A stretch of 64,000 nucleotides of DNA from Nocardioides astragali (GCF_024436375.1 NZ_JAFMZM010000003.1:391627-455626), one strand, 5' to 3'. Shown: positions 24,577-33,600, counted from the first letter of the stretch. The notes: a model not told the origin generated them from the letters alone. Translations and numbers: made by a program.

Positions 24577-25980
24577 GTGAGCGTCACCTTCGAGGGGGAC
24601 ACCGACGAGGCCTGGGGCGACGGTCCCGCGGCCTACGAGCCCGGCAGCTCTCCACGCTCGGCGGGCGACCGCACTCCTCCCCAGGACAACGCCGCCGAGC
24701 AGAGCGTCCTCGGCTCGATGCTGCTGTCCAAGGACGCGATCGCCGACGTCGTCGAGACGCTGAAGGGCGTCGACTACTACCGCCCGGCGCACGAGGTCAT
24801 CCACGACGCGATCATCGACCTCTACGGCCGCGGCGAGCCGGCCGACCCGATCACGGTCGCGGCCGAGCTGCAGAAGCGCGGCGAGCTCCAGCGCATCGGC
24901 GGCGCCCCTTATCTCCACACGCTCTCGGCCAACGTGCCGATCGCCGCCAACGCGGGCTACTACGCCGAGATCGTGCGCGACAAGGCGGTGCTGCGCCGCC
25001 TGGTGGAGGCCGGCACGCGGATCGCCGCGCTGGGCTACGCCGGCGAGGGTCAGATCGACGACGTCGTCGACAGCGCCCAGGCCGAGGTCTACCGGGTCAC
25101 CGACCGACGCGCGAGCGAGGACTACGCCCCGCTCAGCGACATCATGAGCGGCGTCCTCGACGAGATCGAGATGATCGGCAACCGCGAGGCCGGCCTCTAC
25201 GGCGTGCCGACCGGCTTTGCCGACCTTGACGACCTCACCAACGGTCTGCACTCCGGCCAGATGATCATCGTGGCGGCGAGGCCTGCCATGGGGAAGTCGA
25301 CGCTCGCCCTGGACTTCTGCCGCGCGGCCTCGATCCACAACAACCTCACGAGCTGCTTCTTCAGCCTCGAGATGACGCGCTCGGAGATCATGATGCGTCT
25401 GCTCTCGGCCGAGGCGAAGGTCCCGCTCAACCACATCCGCAACGGCACGATGCGCGACGACGACTGGGAGAAGCTCGCCCGCAAGATGGGGCAGGTCTCC
25501 GGTGCGCCGATGTTCATCGACGACAGCCCCAACATGACGATGATGGAGATCCGGGCGAAGGCGCGTCGGCTCAAGCAGCGCCACGACCTCAAGCTCATCG
25601 TCATCGACTACATGCAGCTGATGAGCTCGGGCAAGAAGGTCGAGTCCCGCCAGCTCGAGGTCTCGGAGTTCTCCCGCAACATCAAGCTCCTCGCCAAGGA
25701 GCTCGAGCTGCCGATCATCGCGCTCTCCCAGCTCAACCGTGGTCCCGAGCAGCGAGGCGACAAGCGCCCGATGATGAGCGACCTGCGTGAGTCCGGCTCG
25801 CTCGAGCAGGACGCCGACATGGTGATCCTGCTCCACCGCGACGACGTGTACGAGAAGGAGTCGACCCGCCCGGGAGAGGCCGACCTCATCGTCGCCAAGC
25901 ACCGCAACGGCCCGACCCGTGACCTCACGGTGGCGTTCCAGGGTCACTACTCGCGGTTCGTGGACATGGCGCAGGGCTGA
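24577..25980 (+). CDS. dnaB: Replicative DNA helicase DnaB
   Basis: 467 residues from the GTG at 24577, which has a GAGGGGA ribosome site 6 nt upstream; the longer upstream frame is less likely. The N-terminal domain begins PPQDNAAEQSVLGSML. Walker A ARPAMGKST lies at about 234-242, Walker B is in LIVIDYMQLM, and ALSQLNRGPEQR and LRESGSLEQDAD are the conserved C-terminal motifs. It unwinds DNA at the fork and recruits primase. There is no intein, unlike many mycobacterial dnaB genes. Confidence 0.97.
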   Translation: MSVTFEGDTDEAWGDGPAAYEPGSSPRSAGDRTPPQDNAAEQSVLGSMLLSKDAIADVVETLKGVDYYRPAHEVIHDAIIDLYGRGEPADPITVAAELQKRGELQRIGGAPYLHTLSANVPIAANAGYYAEIVRDKAVLRRLVEAGTRIAALGYAGEGQIDDVVDSAQAEVYRVTDRRASEDYAPLSDIMSGVLDEIEMIGNREAGLYGVPTGFADLDDLTNGLHSGQMIIVAARPAMGKSTLALDFCRAASIHNNLTSCFFSLEMTRSEIMMRLLSAEAKVPLNHIRNGTMRDDDWEKLARKMGQVSGAPMFIDDSPNMTMMEIRAKARRLKQRHDLKLIVIDYMQLMSSGKKVESRQLEVSEFSRNIKLLAKELELPIIALSQLNRGPEQRGDKRPMMSDLRESGSLEQDADMVILLHRDDVYEKESTRPGEADLIVAKHRNGPTRDLTVAFQGHYSRFVDMAQG

Positions 25981-26415
25981 GCCAGCGCCGTTGTTGAGAT
26001 GCAGCCAATCTTGGCCAGCGCGAATCTTGGCCAAAGAACCTTGTTCTAGTCGACATTGATGGCGACTGGCGTGGCGGCTGGAGAGCTGACTTGCGGACGG
26101 GTGCCGGTAGGCCGTGTTCGACTGTGCGAAGGCGTCGATGAGCGTGCGAACTTGCGGAGGAGGCGTGCCGGTTGACATCCCCGTCACCGGGAACCACTCC
26201 GGACAGGGCATACGGGGACGCGTGGGCATCAGAGCGCCGGGCGACCTGCACCATAGCCGGTTGAGGTTCGGCTTGCGGCCATCCGGACAGCCGAGATGGC
26301 GCACTCCGAAGACAACCGATTCGCTCAGAAGGCGTACTTCCACGTGACAGCATCAGCGTAGGGCTCCCGGCCGAATGATTCGGGGCTCGCAGGCTTTGAG
26401 CTCCGGTCGAGCCGA
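25981..26415. other. Non-coding stretch after dnaB
   Basis: 435 bases without a gene that I can support. It contains an 11-bp direct repeat and marks the change from the conserved block to accessory sequence. Open frames on either strand here show no family resemblance. Confidence 0.5.
26007..26033. repeat. 11-bp direct repeat AATCTTGGCCA, two copies
   Basis: Copies at 26007-26017 and 26023-26033, 16 bp apart, just downstream of dnaB. It may be a protein-binding site or a scar of insertion at the edge of the accessory region. No third copy was noticed. Confidence 0.6.
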
Positions 26416-27681
26416 TCACGGCGTGTGTGGCTCTATGCCGCCTGTCCGGCCGCTCAGGCGAATCAATATGGCCTGCGCTGCGTATCCGTACGGTCCGTCA
26501 AGAAGGTCCGGCGCCCGCCGGCGCGCCTCCTCGAAGGCGCCGCAGGCCTCCAGGGCGCCAAGGGTGGAGACCCGCAGCCCATCGCTGGTTGCGCGGTCGT
26601 ACGCACCAAGCAGGTCAGGCACCCACCTCGGGTCGGGCATCCGGGCGAGCACGTGGGCCGCAGCCAGTTGCGTCGTGTAGTCGCCGTCCCGTAGTCGGGC
26701 AGCCGCGATCTCGGCCGCACGGCGATCGCCCACCTGGGACAGTTGGAGATAGGCTCCGACGCTGGCGAGGTGGTCGAGCGCGTCCGGCGTGCCGATCAGC
26801 GCCAGCGCCCGATGCGCGTAGCTCTGCTGCCACTCGTTCAGCCGCAGGTCGGTCAGGGCGGCGACCACATCAGGTCCGCCGATGCGCGTGAGAGCACGCA
26901 TCACCGGGTGCGGCACTACGCCGCGGCGGGCCGCGTCGAGCAGAAGTTCCGTCGCCACGGGTGAACGGACCCGGCCCACTCGTTGAACTGCCTGCAGGTC
27001 GCCCTCCTCGGCGCTGGCCAGGAGCAGCAGGGCCTCGGCCTCGTCGACGTCGACGCCCAGGTGGTCCTCGACGGTGTCGCGCACGTAGGCGCGGAACGAC
27101 GACCAGCGGGTGGTGCCCTCCTTGTAGTGGTCCCAGACTTCCCATTCCTCGCCCGGTCCGCCCACCGGCACCAGCAGTGAGCAGTTGGCGTCGAAGCCCC
27201 GCGCGATGAGCAGTGCGTCCCGAAGGGGGCGGTAGTCACGCACCTCGTCGCGCTCGAACGTCGGCGCCGGGTCGGGAACGCCCCTCGTCTCCTCGATCTC
27301 GTCCTGAGAAGCCAGCCAGATCTCGACCGTCTCAGGCTCGACTTCGATGAACCAGCTGATCTCCGTGACCGGGAGGAAGCCCAAACCCGCGTCCGAGCCA
27401 CCAGCGCGAGGGTCAACCGCCATCACTGCGCCGATGGTGTCGCCGTAGGCGCCGTTGGATAACAGCAGGAAGTCCCGGTAGGACCCGGGAAGACGCACGC
27501 CCAGTCGCTTCTCTGCGTCAGCCACCTGAGCTTCGGTGGCCGGTGGAAGCAGAAGGCTGCCAGTACGTGCGACCGCCTCGACCGGGCGATCCAGGGCGTC
27601 GAGGGCCGCCAACTGCGCGTCGCTCCATTGGCGCAGCAGCCCGGCCAAGTCGTCAGCAGGCAACTCTCGAGACCGGGCCAC
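26416..27681 (-). CDS. SMI1/KNR4 (SUKH) domain protein with HEAT-like repeats
   Basis: 421 residues, GTG start. The SUKH domain (about 40-200) shows EAQVADAEKRLGVRLPGSYR-DFLLLSNGAYG, the standard first motif. Residues about 225-415 are helical repeats with LRLNEWQQSYAHRALALIG and LAAAHVLARMPDPRWVPDLL, like HEAT repeats. SUKH proteins are often immunity proteins against polymorphic or contact-delivered toxins, but many are solitary. No toxin gene is adjacent; the nearest type VII-like cassette is about 6 kb away. Function is therefore open. Confidence 0.8.
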   Translation of the reverse strand: MARSRELPADDLAGLLRQWSDAQLAALDALDRPVEAVARTGSLLLPPATEAQVADAEKRLGVRLPGSYRDFLLLSNGAYGDTIGAVMAVDPRAGGSDAGLGFLPVTEISWFIEVEPETVEIWLASQDEIEETRGVPDPAPTFERDEVRDYRPLRDALLIARGFDANCSLLVPVGGPGEEWEVWDHYKEGTTRWSSFRAYVRDTVEDHLGVDVDEAEALLLLASAEEGDLQAVQRVGRVRSPVATELLLDAARRGVVPHPVMRALTRIGGPDVVAALTDLRLNEWQQSYAHRALALIGTPDALDHLASVGAYLQLSQVGDRRAAEIAAARLRDGDYTTQLAAAHVLARMPDPRWVPDLLGAYDRATSDGLRVSTLGALEACGAFEEARRRAPDLLDGPYGYAAQAILIRLSGRTGGIEPHTP

Positions 27682-27721
27682 GACGACAAGCCTAAGGATT
27701 CATCGGCATTGCGGCTGAGAA

Positions 27722-28048
27722 ATGGCCCTCAATCAATCCGTCTGCGACGGCACACACGAGGGCCAGACCACGTCGTCTCGGTCGACCTTCCCGGCCGCCA
27801 CTGACCGGTGCGTCTTCCATGTCGGCGCACGGCAGCTACGCGACCTGTTCACCGACCCCGCCATGCGTCGCCAAGGCATCGCCCGCCGGCTGGTCGAAAC
27901 CATCCAGCAAGCCGCCAGCGATGCCGGTGCGCTGCGGCTGTCTCTGCAAACCGAACCGGACAATGTCGCGGCACTCGCTCTGTACCGCCAGTGCGGTTTC
28001 ACGATCAACGCCGACCTCGCGACGCTGAGCCTCAACATCGCCAGATAG
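27722..28048 (+). pseudogene. GNAT acetyltransferase remnant (C-terminal half)
   Basis: The open frame of 108 codons keeps only the second half of a GNAT fold: DPAMRRQGIARRLVE is the acetyl-CoA loop (about 45-59), and LYRQCGFTINADLATLSLNI is the usual C-terminal strand. The first about 40 codons bear no resemblance to the first half of the fold, so the 5' part has been lost or replaced. It may still be translated but is unlikely to be a working enzyme. Confidence 0.6.
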
Positions 28049-28146
28049 CGGGCTGCGCGTCGGCCCGCTTGCATCTGGTAAGCCCCGGCACCACTCGTTC
28101 GGTAGTCATTCGCGCGCACTCGCGAGCCTGTGCTTCCATCTCGGGC

Positions 28147-28698
28147 ATGGACCCAGACACTCTCGAGAGAATCGCTGCGCGAGCGGCTGAGGTGGGTTTC
28201 GATGCGGCCTCTGCGTCAGCGGTTGGGGAGTTGCTCACCGCACTCGCGGCGAGCAAGCCCGGCGGGCGACTGCTCGAGCTGGGTACGGGGGCGGGTCGGG
28301 GAACCGCGTGTCTTCTGCGTGGCATGGACGCGGACGCGCGTCTGGTCACCGTTGAGCTCGACGCTCAGCTCTCGGCCATTGCCCAGACCGAGCTCCGCGA
28401 CGACCGTGTCGAGTGGGTCGTAGCCGACGGGTGCGATTGGCTGGCCGCCACCACCGAGGCGTTCGACCTTGTGTTCGCGGACACGTGGCCCGGCAAGTTC
28501 ACCCACTTGGACCAGGCACTCGCCCTGGTGACACCGGGCGGCTTCTACGTGATTGACGACCTGCTCCCGCATCCGAACTGGCCGGACGAGCACCAAGCGG
28601 CGGTTGATGACCTGCTGGCCACGCTGCGTGCCCGTCCAGGTTGGGTGACGGCGTACGTCGATGACGCCAGCGGCGTCCTTCTCGGCGTCCGCAGGTGA
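28147..28698 (+). CDS. Class I SAM-dependent methyltransferase
   Basis: 183 residues, ATG at 28147. SAM-binding motif I is RLLELGTGAGRGT (41-53), followed by LVTVELD (66-72), the acidic end of strand 2, and DLVFADTWPGKF near 107-118, then LVTPGGFYVIDDLLPHPNW. The layout is like the O-methyltransferase (caffeoyl-CoA OMT-like) group, though shorter. The substrate is unknown. A second copy of its two ends, without the SAM core, lies at 33400-33600. Confidence 0.82.
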   Translation: MDPDTLERIAARAAEVGFDAASASAVGELLTALAASKPGGRLLELGTGAGRGTACLLRGMDADARLVTVELDAQLSAIAQTELRDDRVEWVVADGCDWLAATTEAFDLVFADTWPGKFTHLDQALALVTPGGFYVIDDLLPHPNWPDEHQAAVDDLLATLRARPGWVTAYVDDASGVLLGVRR

Positions 28699-29256
28699 AC
28701 TTGGCCCTCAGCGAGTCTTCACGGCATGCGCTGTCCAGGCTGGTTGCGCAAGATCGCCGCGGGCGGCCGCGCAGCCTTCCCTGCTCCCAGGCCGTCTCCA
28801 TGCCTGACCTCGGAAACGTTGAATGGCCGGCACTCCCTGCGCACCGACTCGGTTGACGTTGAGGGCAACCGAGCCGCGTGACCGGCCGCGGCTTCGTCGA
28901 GTCCCTGACCTCCGCCCCGAGCGTCCGGACGTGTCGCGACCCGGAAAACTGCAGGCCGCGCTCCGACCTGCTCAGTAGCCTGACCACGTGCTGCGGGACG
29001 AGGTGCGCGAAGTGCATCGGGATTGACCACGATGGGGGTGAAGCTCCGGCTGCCAGTCCCCACCGCGACGCTGCCGGCGTACAGGCCGCTGGCCATGCGT
29101 CCGATGCTCATGCGATGAGCTGCTGCGAGCTCGGCCAGATCACCAGCTGTGAGTTGGTGGGACTGGTCCAGGCCGGGGGCGATTGTGCTGACGGCCCTCC
29201 TGGTTGCGAGCCGGTACGACCCAAGCGCGTTCGGACTGCGTCATCGCGGGATGCGC
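28699..29256. other. 558-base stretch with no confident gene
   Basis: Several short frames exist but none has a clear start, ribosome site and family match. On the minus strand around 29180-28950 the reading LTAGDLAELAAAHRMSIGRM looks protein-like and could be a remnant, but I cannot name it. Confidence 0.4.
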
Positions 29257-29817
29257 TCACTCTTTGATCGCAGGCCCGCCGAAGTTGAGCTCGATGGTGA
29301 CCGAGGCGGGCGGAGTCTGGTCGACCAACACACAACCTGCGGTGTCGACAGTGTCGACGGCCTCTATGACGACCTCCATGCCCAGGCACAGGTACCGATC
29401 TCCGGCCGACCACGGGATCCGGAAGTACCCGCCGTCAACCGGCGCTACTGCCGGAGCTGACGGCGCCGCACCGCCTTCCTCCAACTGCTGGAGCTCGGAC
29501 ACGGCGACCTTGAGCCGGATGCCGCGATACTCGTGCTCCTCGGGATCTTCCTGGCCTGGCCAGGTTCGGTGGTAGGCATCGAGCACCTCGGTCGGAGTCA
29601 TCACGAGGATGCGGTCGTAGGTGTCGGACTCCCCTCCGCCTCCGAAGACGAAGGTGTCACTGCGACCGTTGACGACGACCCCGGTGAGCTCGCCATCGTC
29701 CGGATCCTCGGGTGCCGGCGAGCATCCGGCCGTTCCCACGATCGCCGTCACTGCCGCGGCGGTGATCGCAGAGCGGCGCAGGCCCGTGCGCAGCCGCCGT
29801 TCGGGCTGAGGGTTCAT
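29257..29817 (-). CDS. Putative lipoprotein
   Basis: 186 residues, ATG at 29817 with a GGGGAGG ribosome site. An Arg-rich start and a hydrophobic stretch lead to a lipobox (T-A-G-C, near Cys32). The mature part has a Gly-rich segment (VFGGGGESDTYDR), a WPGQEDPEEHEYRGIRL loop and a beta-rich C-terminus (YLCLGMEVVIEAVDTVDTAGC). Two Cys in the C-terminal region may pair. No family is recognised. It is an intact gene in a region otherwise rich in remnants. Confidence 0.7.
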   Translation of the reverse strand: MNPQPERRLRTGLRRSAITAAAVTAIVGTAGCSPAPEDPDDGELTGVVVNGRSDTFVFGGGGESDTYDRILVMTPTEVLDAYHRTWPGQEDPEEHEYRGIRLKVAVSELQQLEEGGAAPSAPAVAPVDGGYFRIPWSAGDRYLCLGMEVVIEAVDTVDTAGCVLVDQTPPASVTIELNFGGPAIKE

Positions 29818-29900
29818 CGTGACCTCCCCGGCGAAATCGTTGTCGCATTGAAGACGCAAAGGACTTGAACTGACGCCTGAACGCTGAACGCCGACTACAG

Positions 29901-29990
29901 CGTCGCAGAGAAGATCGGGATCCGGTCGAGCGCCACGTGATCATGAACGACGGCGATACGCTGGTGTTCGGCACCGAGTTCCAAGCCTGA
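29901..29990 (+). pseudogene. Possible 3' end of a lost gene
   Basis: The frame ending with the TGA at 29988-29990 reads DPVERHVIMNDGDTLVFGTEFQA, which has the look of a genuine protein C-terminus, but no start or N-terminal part is present upstream. Probably the tail of a deleted gene; the family is not recognised. Confidence 0.25.
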
Positions 29991-30035
29991 CGGCTGGCCG
30001 AGCGAAACCCGGCACAGGGCTGGAAGGATGCCCGC

Positions 30036-30761
30036 GTGCCCGACCTCTCTGGACGTGCGTTTGCCGACGACGTCATCGTTTCCCTCGACTGCCCCAGCCG
30101 GGCAGCGGCCGACGACCTCACCAGTGCCTTGGGGGATGCTGCGACGTCGTACAAGATCGGGATCCAGACCCTGGTCACGGCAGGGCCTGAGCTTGCCAGG
30201 GATCTTGTGGCGGGCGGGAAGAGGGTGTTCCTGGACTTGAAGCTGCACGAGGTGCCGAACTCGGTGGCCTGTGCCGTGACGGCGGCTGGCCATCTGGGCG
30301 CGTCGATGGTGACGGTTCACGCCTCAGGTGGAGCAGATGTCCTGGTGGCTGCTGTGAGAGCCGCATCCCCATTCCCGGAGCTGCAGGTCCTGGCCCTCAC
30401 GGTGATCACCAGCCTCGATGACGGCGACCTGGCGTCGATCGGAATTGGGGGTTCAGTCTGCGCTCAGGTCGAGCGTCTTGGACAGCTGGCTCGGGATGCC
30501 GGGTGTGACGGCGTCGTGTGCTCGGTTCACGAGGCCGGCGTGATGCGTTCGAAGTGGGGACCCGAGGCGCTCGTGGTCACGCCGGGCATCGGCCTCGGAG
30601 TGGGGCACGAGATACGAGGAGGAGGCGACCAGGTCCGTGTGGGAACCCCGGAGGACGCCCGGAATGCCGGGGCCAGCCACGTCGTTCTCGGCCGCTCCCT
30701 CACTGGTGCGCCTGATCCACGGGCTGCTTACGGGGCCGCGCGATTGCGCTTCCTGGGCTGA
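30036..30761 (+). CDS. pyrF: Orotidine 5'-phosphate decarboxylase, type 1-like, with altered active site
   Basis: 241 residues, GTG with GGAAGG upstream. The barrel motifs VIVSLDCPSR, SYKIGIQTLV, FLDLKLHEVPNSV and LVVTPGIGLG and the phosphate loop VRVGTPEDARNAGASHVVLG-RSL match the short (type 1) OMP decarboxylases. The catalytic DxKxxD tetrad segment is D67-L-K69-L-H-E72: the last Asp is Glu. It would make UMP from OMP. Actinobacteria usually carry a longer type 2 enzyme in the pyrimidine operon, so this solitary type 1 copy in an accessory region is probably acquired and may be a paralogue. Confidence 0.8.
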   Translation: MPDLSGRAFADDVIVSLDCPSRAAADDLTSALGDAATSYKIGIQTLVTAGPELARDLVAGGKRVFLDLKLHEVPNSVACAVTAAGHLGASMVTVHASGGADVLVAAVRAASPFPELQVLALTVITSLDDGDLASIGIGGSVCAQVERLGQLARDAGCDGVVCSVHEAGVMRSKWGPEALVVTPGIGLGVGHEIRGGGDQVRVGTPEDARNAGASHVVLGRSLTGAPDPRAAYGAARLRFLG

Positions 30762-31047
30762 GTGCCTGGCATCAACTTGTGACGAGGGCTCCATACAGCT
30801 GCTTGTTCGTCACAATCCCGGAGAAGCGGGCTTGGACCACACCGTGACGCTCGCCGACGGCCAGCACACGGCCAGTCGAGGCCAGGGCTTCTTCTCAGCC
30901 TCACCCACATTGACAACGCGTCGCAATCAGGACCGTTTGTGCAAGGTTCGCCGTTGGAGGTTCGGCAATCTTCGTTGCATCTCGACAACACGACATGTCT
31001 CTGCCGCGCAGCGAACCGTCGAGAGTGGAACACCTGGGGGTCGTGGA
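30762..31047. other. Non-coding stretch after pyrF-like gene
   Basis: 286 bases between the pyrF stop and the next plausible start. No gene, hairpin or repeat stands out. Confidence 0.4.
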
Positions 31048-31326
31048 ATGGGCTCTGACAACCGTCTCGCGACCCCATGGCTCAGGACGCAGCTCATCGA
31101 AGCCCTGAGACTGATTGCCGATGAGCACTGGCTTGTCGCTGCCGTCGACTCCCGAGGAGCTGGCTCGGATGCCCTGAACAGCGTGCTCGACCTGCTGGAC
31201 GACACGGGCGCCGGCGATGAGCCGGAGAGCCACGCGGGCGCGTTCTACCGTGAAGCCGAGGTTGGACATGCGCGCTCGTTGTCTCACGCGCGAGACAGTG
31301 CTTTGGGTACTGAAGTTTCGTGCTGA
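31048..31326 (+). CDS. Small hypothetical protein
   Basis: 92 residues from the ATG at 31048. The start WLRTQLIEALRLIADEHW resembles the beginning of small actinobacterial SCO4402-like proteins, but the rest does not continue that pattern, so it may be a fused or deleted remnant. The composition is acidic in the middle (DLLDDTGAGDEPES). It overlaps no other supported gene. Confidence 0.35.
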   Translation: MGSDNRLATPWLRTQLIEALRLIADEHWLVAAVDSRGAGSDALNSVLDLLDDTGAGDEPESHAGAFYREAEVGHARSLSHARDSALGTEVSC

Positions 31327-31386
31327 AGATTCGGCAGCGGGTGAGCGTGGCGCGGGCGCCGACTCGCCGATCGTCGGCACGACGGG

Positions 31387-31709
31387 ATCGAGCACTTCGA
31401 GCGACCGGACGGTCTGGGGCCGGTCAACGGCTGCAGCCACGCAGTGGCGGGCACGGGCCGGTTGGTTGCAGTTTCCGGTCAGCTGCCGGTGGACGACGCA
31501 GGCGCGATCGTCGACGCCGATGACGCCCTCATCCAGGCCCGCCAGGTCTTCGCCAACCTGACCCGCGCGCTGGGCGCAGCTGGCGCGAAGCCAAGCGATG
31601 TCATCCGGTTGACATGCTTTCTGACCGACCTCGCTGACCTGGGCTCGGTGAGGAGAGCTTCCAGGGGGCTCGGGTCGAGATCGACGCGCTTGCAATGCCC
31701 GATGAGTGA
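31387..31709 (+). pseudogene. RidA (YjgF) family gene, start lost and centre deleted
   Basis: From about 31387 the frame reads IEHFERPDGLGPVNG and then LVAVSGQLPVDDAGAIV, LTRALGAAGAKPSDVIRLT and DLADLGSV, the front of a RidA protein, but no in-frame start codon is near. After about 31650 the frame changes, and another frame gives ARVEIDALAMPDE and a stop at 31707-31709, the normal RidA end. About 20-25 codons between (the segment with the catalytic Arg) are missing. RidA hydrolyses reactive enamines; this copy is dead. Confidence 0.7.
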
Positions 31710-31855
31710 CATCCGGCCTGCCCAGCGGCCACCAGCGGATTGACTTCAGTCGGCACGCGTAGACGCGTGAAGTCGTTCGCTCGCGAGCCACGGCAACCCA
31801 CGTAGGCCGAACCTCCGTGCGTTCGCGACACGTGAGTAGTCGGACTGGTGTCCGT

Positions 31856-32803
31856 ATGGGGGGTTACGGTCCGGATGTGGATCTGCAGCGACGCATCATC
31901 GAGGGTCGGGGCGAGTTCTTGCTCTTCGCGCTGACGCCGCCGCGACGGACGGCTTCACCGGAGAAGGCCCAGGAGATCGCCGACATCACGGCCACGCGCC
32001 TTCAGCCTCTGGGCGTGGACGGCCTGATCCTCTACGACATCGACGACGAGAGTGACCGCAACCCGGAGGAGCGCCCGTTCCCGTTCCTGCCGACAATGGA
32101 TCCGGCGGACTACCTGTCGCGATATCTCGACTCCTGGGACACCCCCGTCGTGGTCTACAGGGCTGTGGGGAAGTACGCCGAGCCTGACCTCGAAGCATGG
32201 TTGCGGGCCCAGGAAACCGATCGTCGGCTGTCAGTGTTCGTCGGGGCGGCTTCACGTGACACACCTGTCGCCACCTCCTTGGGACGTGCGCAAGCCCTGC
32301 GAGCCCGGACGCGGCCCGACCTGCTGCTCGGCGGTGTCGCGATCCCTGAACGCCATGCGCGGAATGGCGATGAGCACCTACGACTACTGCGGAAGCAGGC
32401 GGCGGGCTGTTCGTTCTTCATCACGCAAGTGGTCTACGACGTGAATGCCGCGAAGAACCTCGTGTCGGACTATCGCTACGAGTGTCTCGCGCAAGGGGTG
32501 ACCCCGGCACCGATCGTGTTCACCTTCTCCGTGTGCGGCTCCACGAAGACGCTCGAGTTCCTCAGATGGCTGGGCGTGGACGTGCCACGCTGGATCGAGA
32601 ACGAGCTTCTGCACGCGGACGACACCCTCGAGGCGTCCTTCGAGTTCGCCCTGGCCGCTGCGCGCGAGCTGATCACCTACTGTCGCCGCCTCGGCGTGCC
32701 TTTCGGGCTCAACGTCGAGAGCGTCTCCATCCGGCGCGCTGAGATCGAGGCATCAGTCGACCTTGCTGCCCAGCTGCGGGACGAACTGCGGCGCCCGGCC
32801 TAG
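31856..32803 (+). CDS. Methylenetetrahydrofolate reductase-like protein
   Basis: 315 residues from the ATG at 31856. FALTPPRRTASPEKAQEIAD, GVDGLILYDIDDE and PVVVYRAVGKY follow the beta/alpha barrel of MetF-type reductases, with CSFFITQVVYDVNAAKNLV and TFSVCGSTKTLEFLRWLGVDVP later. The conserved early Glu-Thr-Phe style motif is replaced by ALTPPRR, as in short actinobacterial variants of uncertain activity. It may reduce methylene-THF for methionine synthesis, or bind another pterin. It stands alone between remnants. Confidence 0.7.
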   Translation: MGGYGPDVDLQRRIIEGRGEFLLFALTPPRRTASPEKAQEIADITATRLQPLGVDGLILYDIDDESDRNPEERPFPFLPTMDPADYLSRYLDSWDTPVVVYRAVGKYAEPDLEAWLRAQETDRRLSVFVGAASRDTPVATSLGRAQALRARTRPDLLLGGVAIPERHARNGDEHLRLLRKQAAGCSFFITQVVYDVNAAKNLVSDYRYECLAQGVTPAPIVFTFSVCGSTKTLEFLRWLGVDVPRWIENELLHADDTLEASFEFALAAARELITYCRRLGVPFGLNVESVSIRRAEIEASVDLAAQLRDELRRPA

Positions 32804-32824
32804 GTGCACCGTCGCGGTCCGGAG

Positions 32825-33298
32825 TCAGATGTGCCGCTTCAGCCCCTCGTGACTGGCCTCGTAGCCAAGCCTTTCGTAGAAGCGGTGGGCGTCGACCCGC
32901 CTCTTGTCCGTGGTCAGCTGAGCGATGGTCGCGCCGTGTTGCCTGCCGAAAGCGTGTGCCCACTCGAACAGCGCAGTCCCGAGTCCGGTTCCGCGCGTGT
33001 CGGAGGCGAGGCGCACCGCCTCGATCTGGAGTCTCTTGGTTCCCCCGCGGGAAAGCCCAGCTATCAGGGTCAGCTGCATCGTGCCGACAAGGACGCCGTC
33101 CTTGTCACGCACCGATGCGAGGTACTGATGCGGGTCACTGTCGATCTCCTGGAACGCTGCGAGATACGTGTCCAGTGCCCGCGCTTCTCGATCCGCCCCG
33201 ATGACGTCATCTGCTAGCAGCGCCACCAAGCTCGGTACGTCAGACTCGGTCGCGCGCTCGACGGTGAACTGACTTCCGGCGGCGTTGAGTAGGTGCAT
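32825..33298 (-). CDS. GNAT family N-acetyltransferase
   Basis: 157 residues, ATG at 33298. The fold is complete: the first half has VERATESDVPSLVALLADD, the acetyl-CoA loop is RLASDTRGTGLGTALFEWA (about 95-113), and the end has RFYERLGYEASHEGLKRHI. It is of the PhnO/amino-group acetylating kind; the substrate is unknown. It is convergent with the MTHFR-like gene. Confidence 0.85.
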   Translation of the reverse strand: MHLLNAAGSQFTVERATESDVPSLVALLADDVIGADREARALDTYLAAFQEIDSDPHQYLASVRDKDGVLVGTMQLTLIAGLSRGGTKRLQIEAVRLASDTRGTGLGTALFEWAHAFGRQHGATIAQLTTDKRRVDAHRFYERLGYEASHEGLKRHI

Positions 33299-33399
33299 CG
33301 CTCAAGCATCCCCCGTGGCGGGACATGACCGCCTCGTCGTACACGGCACGAGCCGGGAGTCGTTCGCGCCCACAGCGAGCCCGTGCTTCCACCTCGGGC

Positions 33400-33600
33400 A
33401 TGGACCGAGAGAGCTCGAGAGAAATCGCTGCGCGGGCGGCAGAGGTGGGATTCGATGCCCTGGACCAGGCGCTCGCCCTGGTGACGCCGGGCGGCTTCTC
33501 CGTCGTCGACGACCTTCTCCCACAGCCCAACTGGCCGGCCGAGCACCAAGCGGGTGCAGATGGACTCCTGGCCGTCCGCGAGCTGATGGGACTGGACTGA
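33400..33600 (+). pseudogene. Methyltransferase copy with exact 100-codon internal deletion
   Basis: 66 codons. The first 20 residues (MDRESSREIAARAAEVGFDA) match residues 1-20, and the next (LDQALALVTPGGFSVVDDLL and on) match from residue 121 of the methyltransferase at 28147-28698. The whole SAM-binding core, residues 21-120, is absent, while the reading frame is kept. The upstream 45 bp also match the other copy. It cannot bind SAM. It arose by duplication followed by deletion, in that order or the reverse. Confidence 0.8.

Noticed and set aside
24577..25980. Intein in DnaB
   Set aside because: The protein is of normal length and all helicase motifs are contiguous.
26007..26033. Attachment site of an integrated element
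   Set aside because: The 11-bp repeat copies are only 16 bp apart and no further copy was noticed at the right end of the accessory stretch.
24298..26343. Open frame of 681 codons opposite dnaB
   Set aside because: Antisense of a conserved helicase gene and without domain resemblance.
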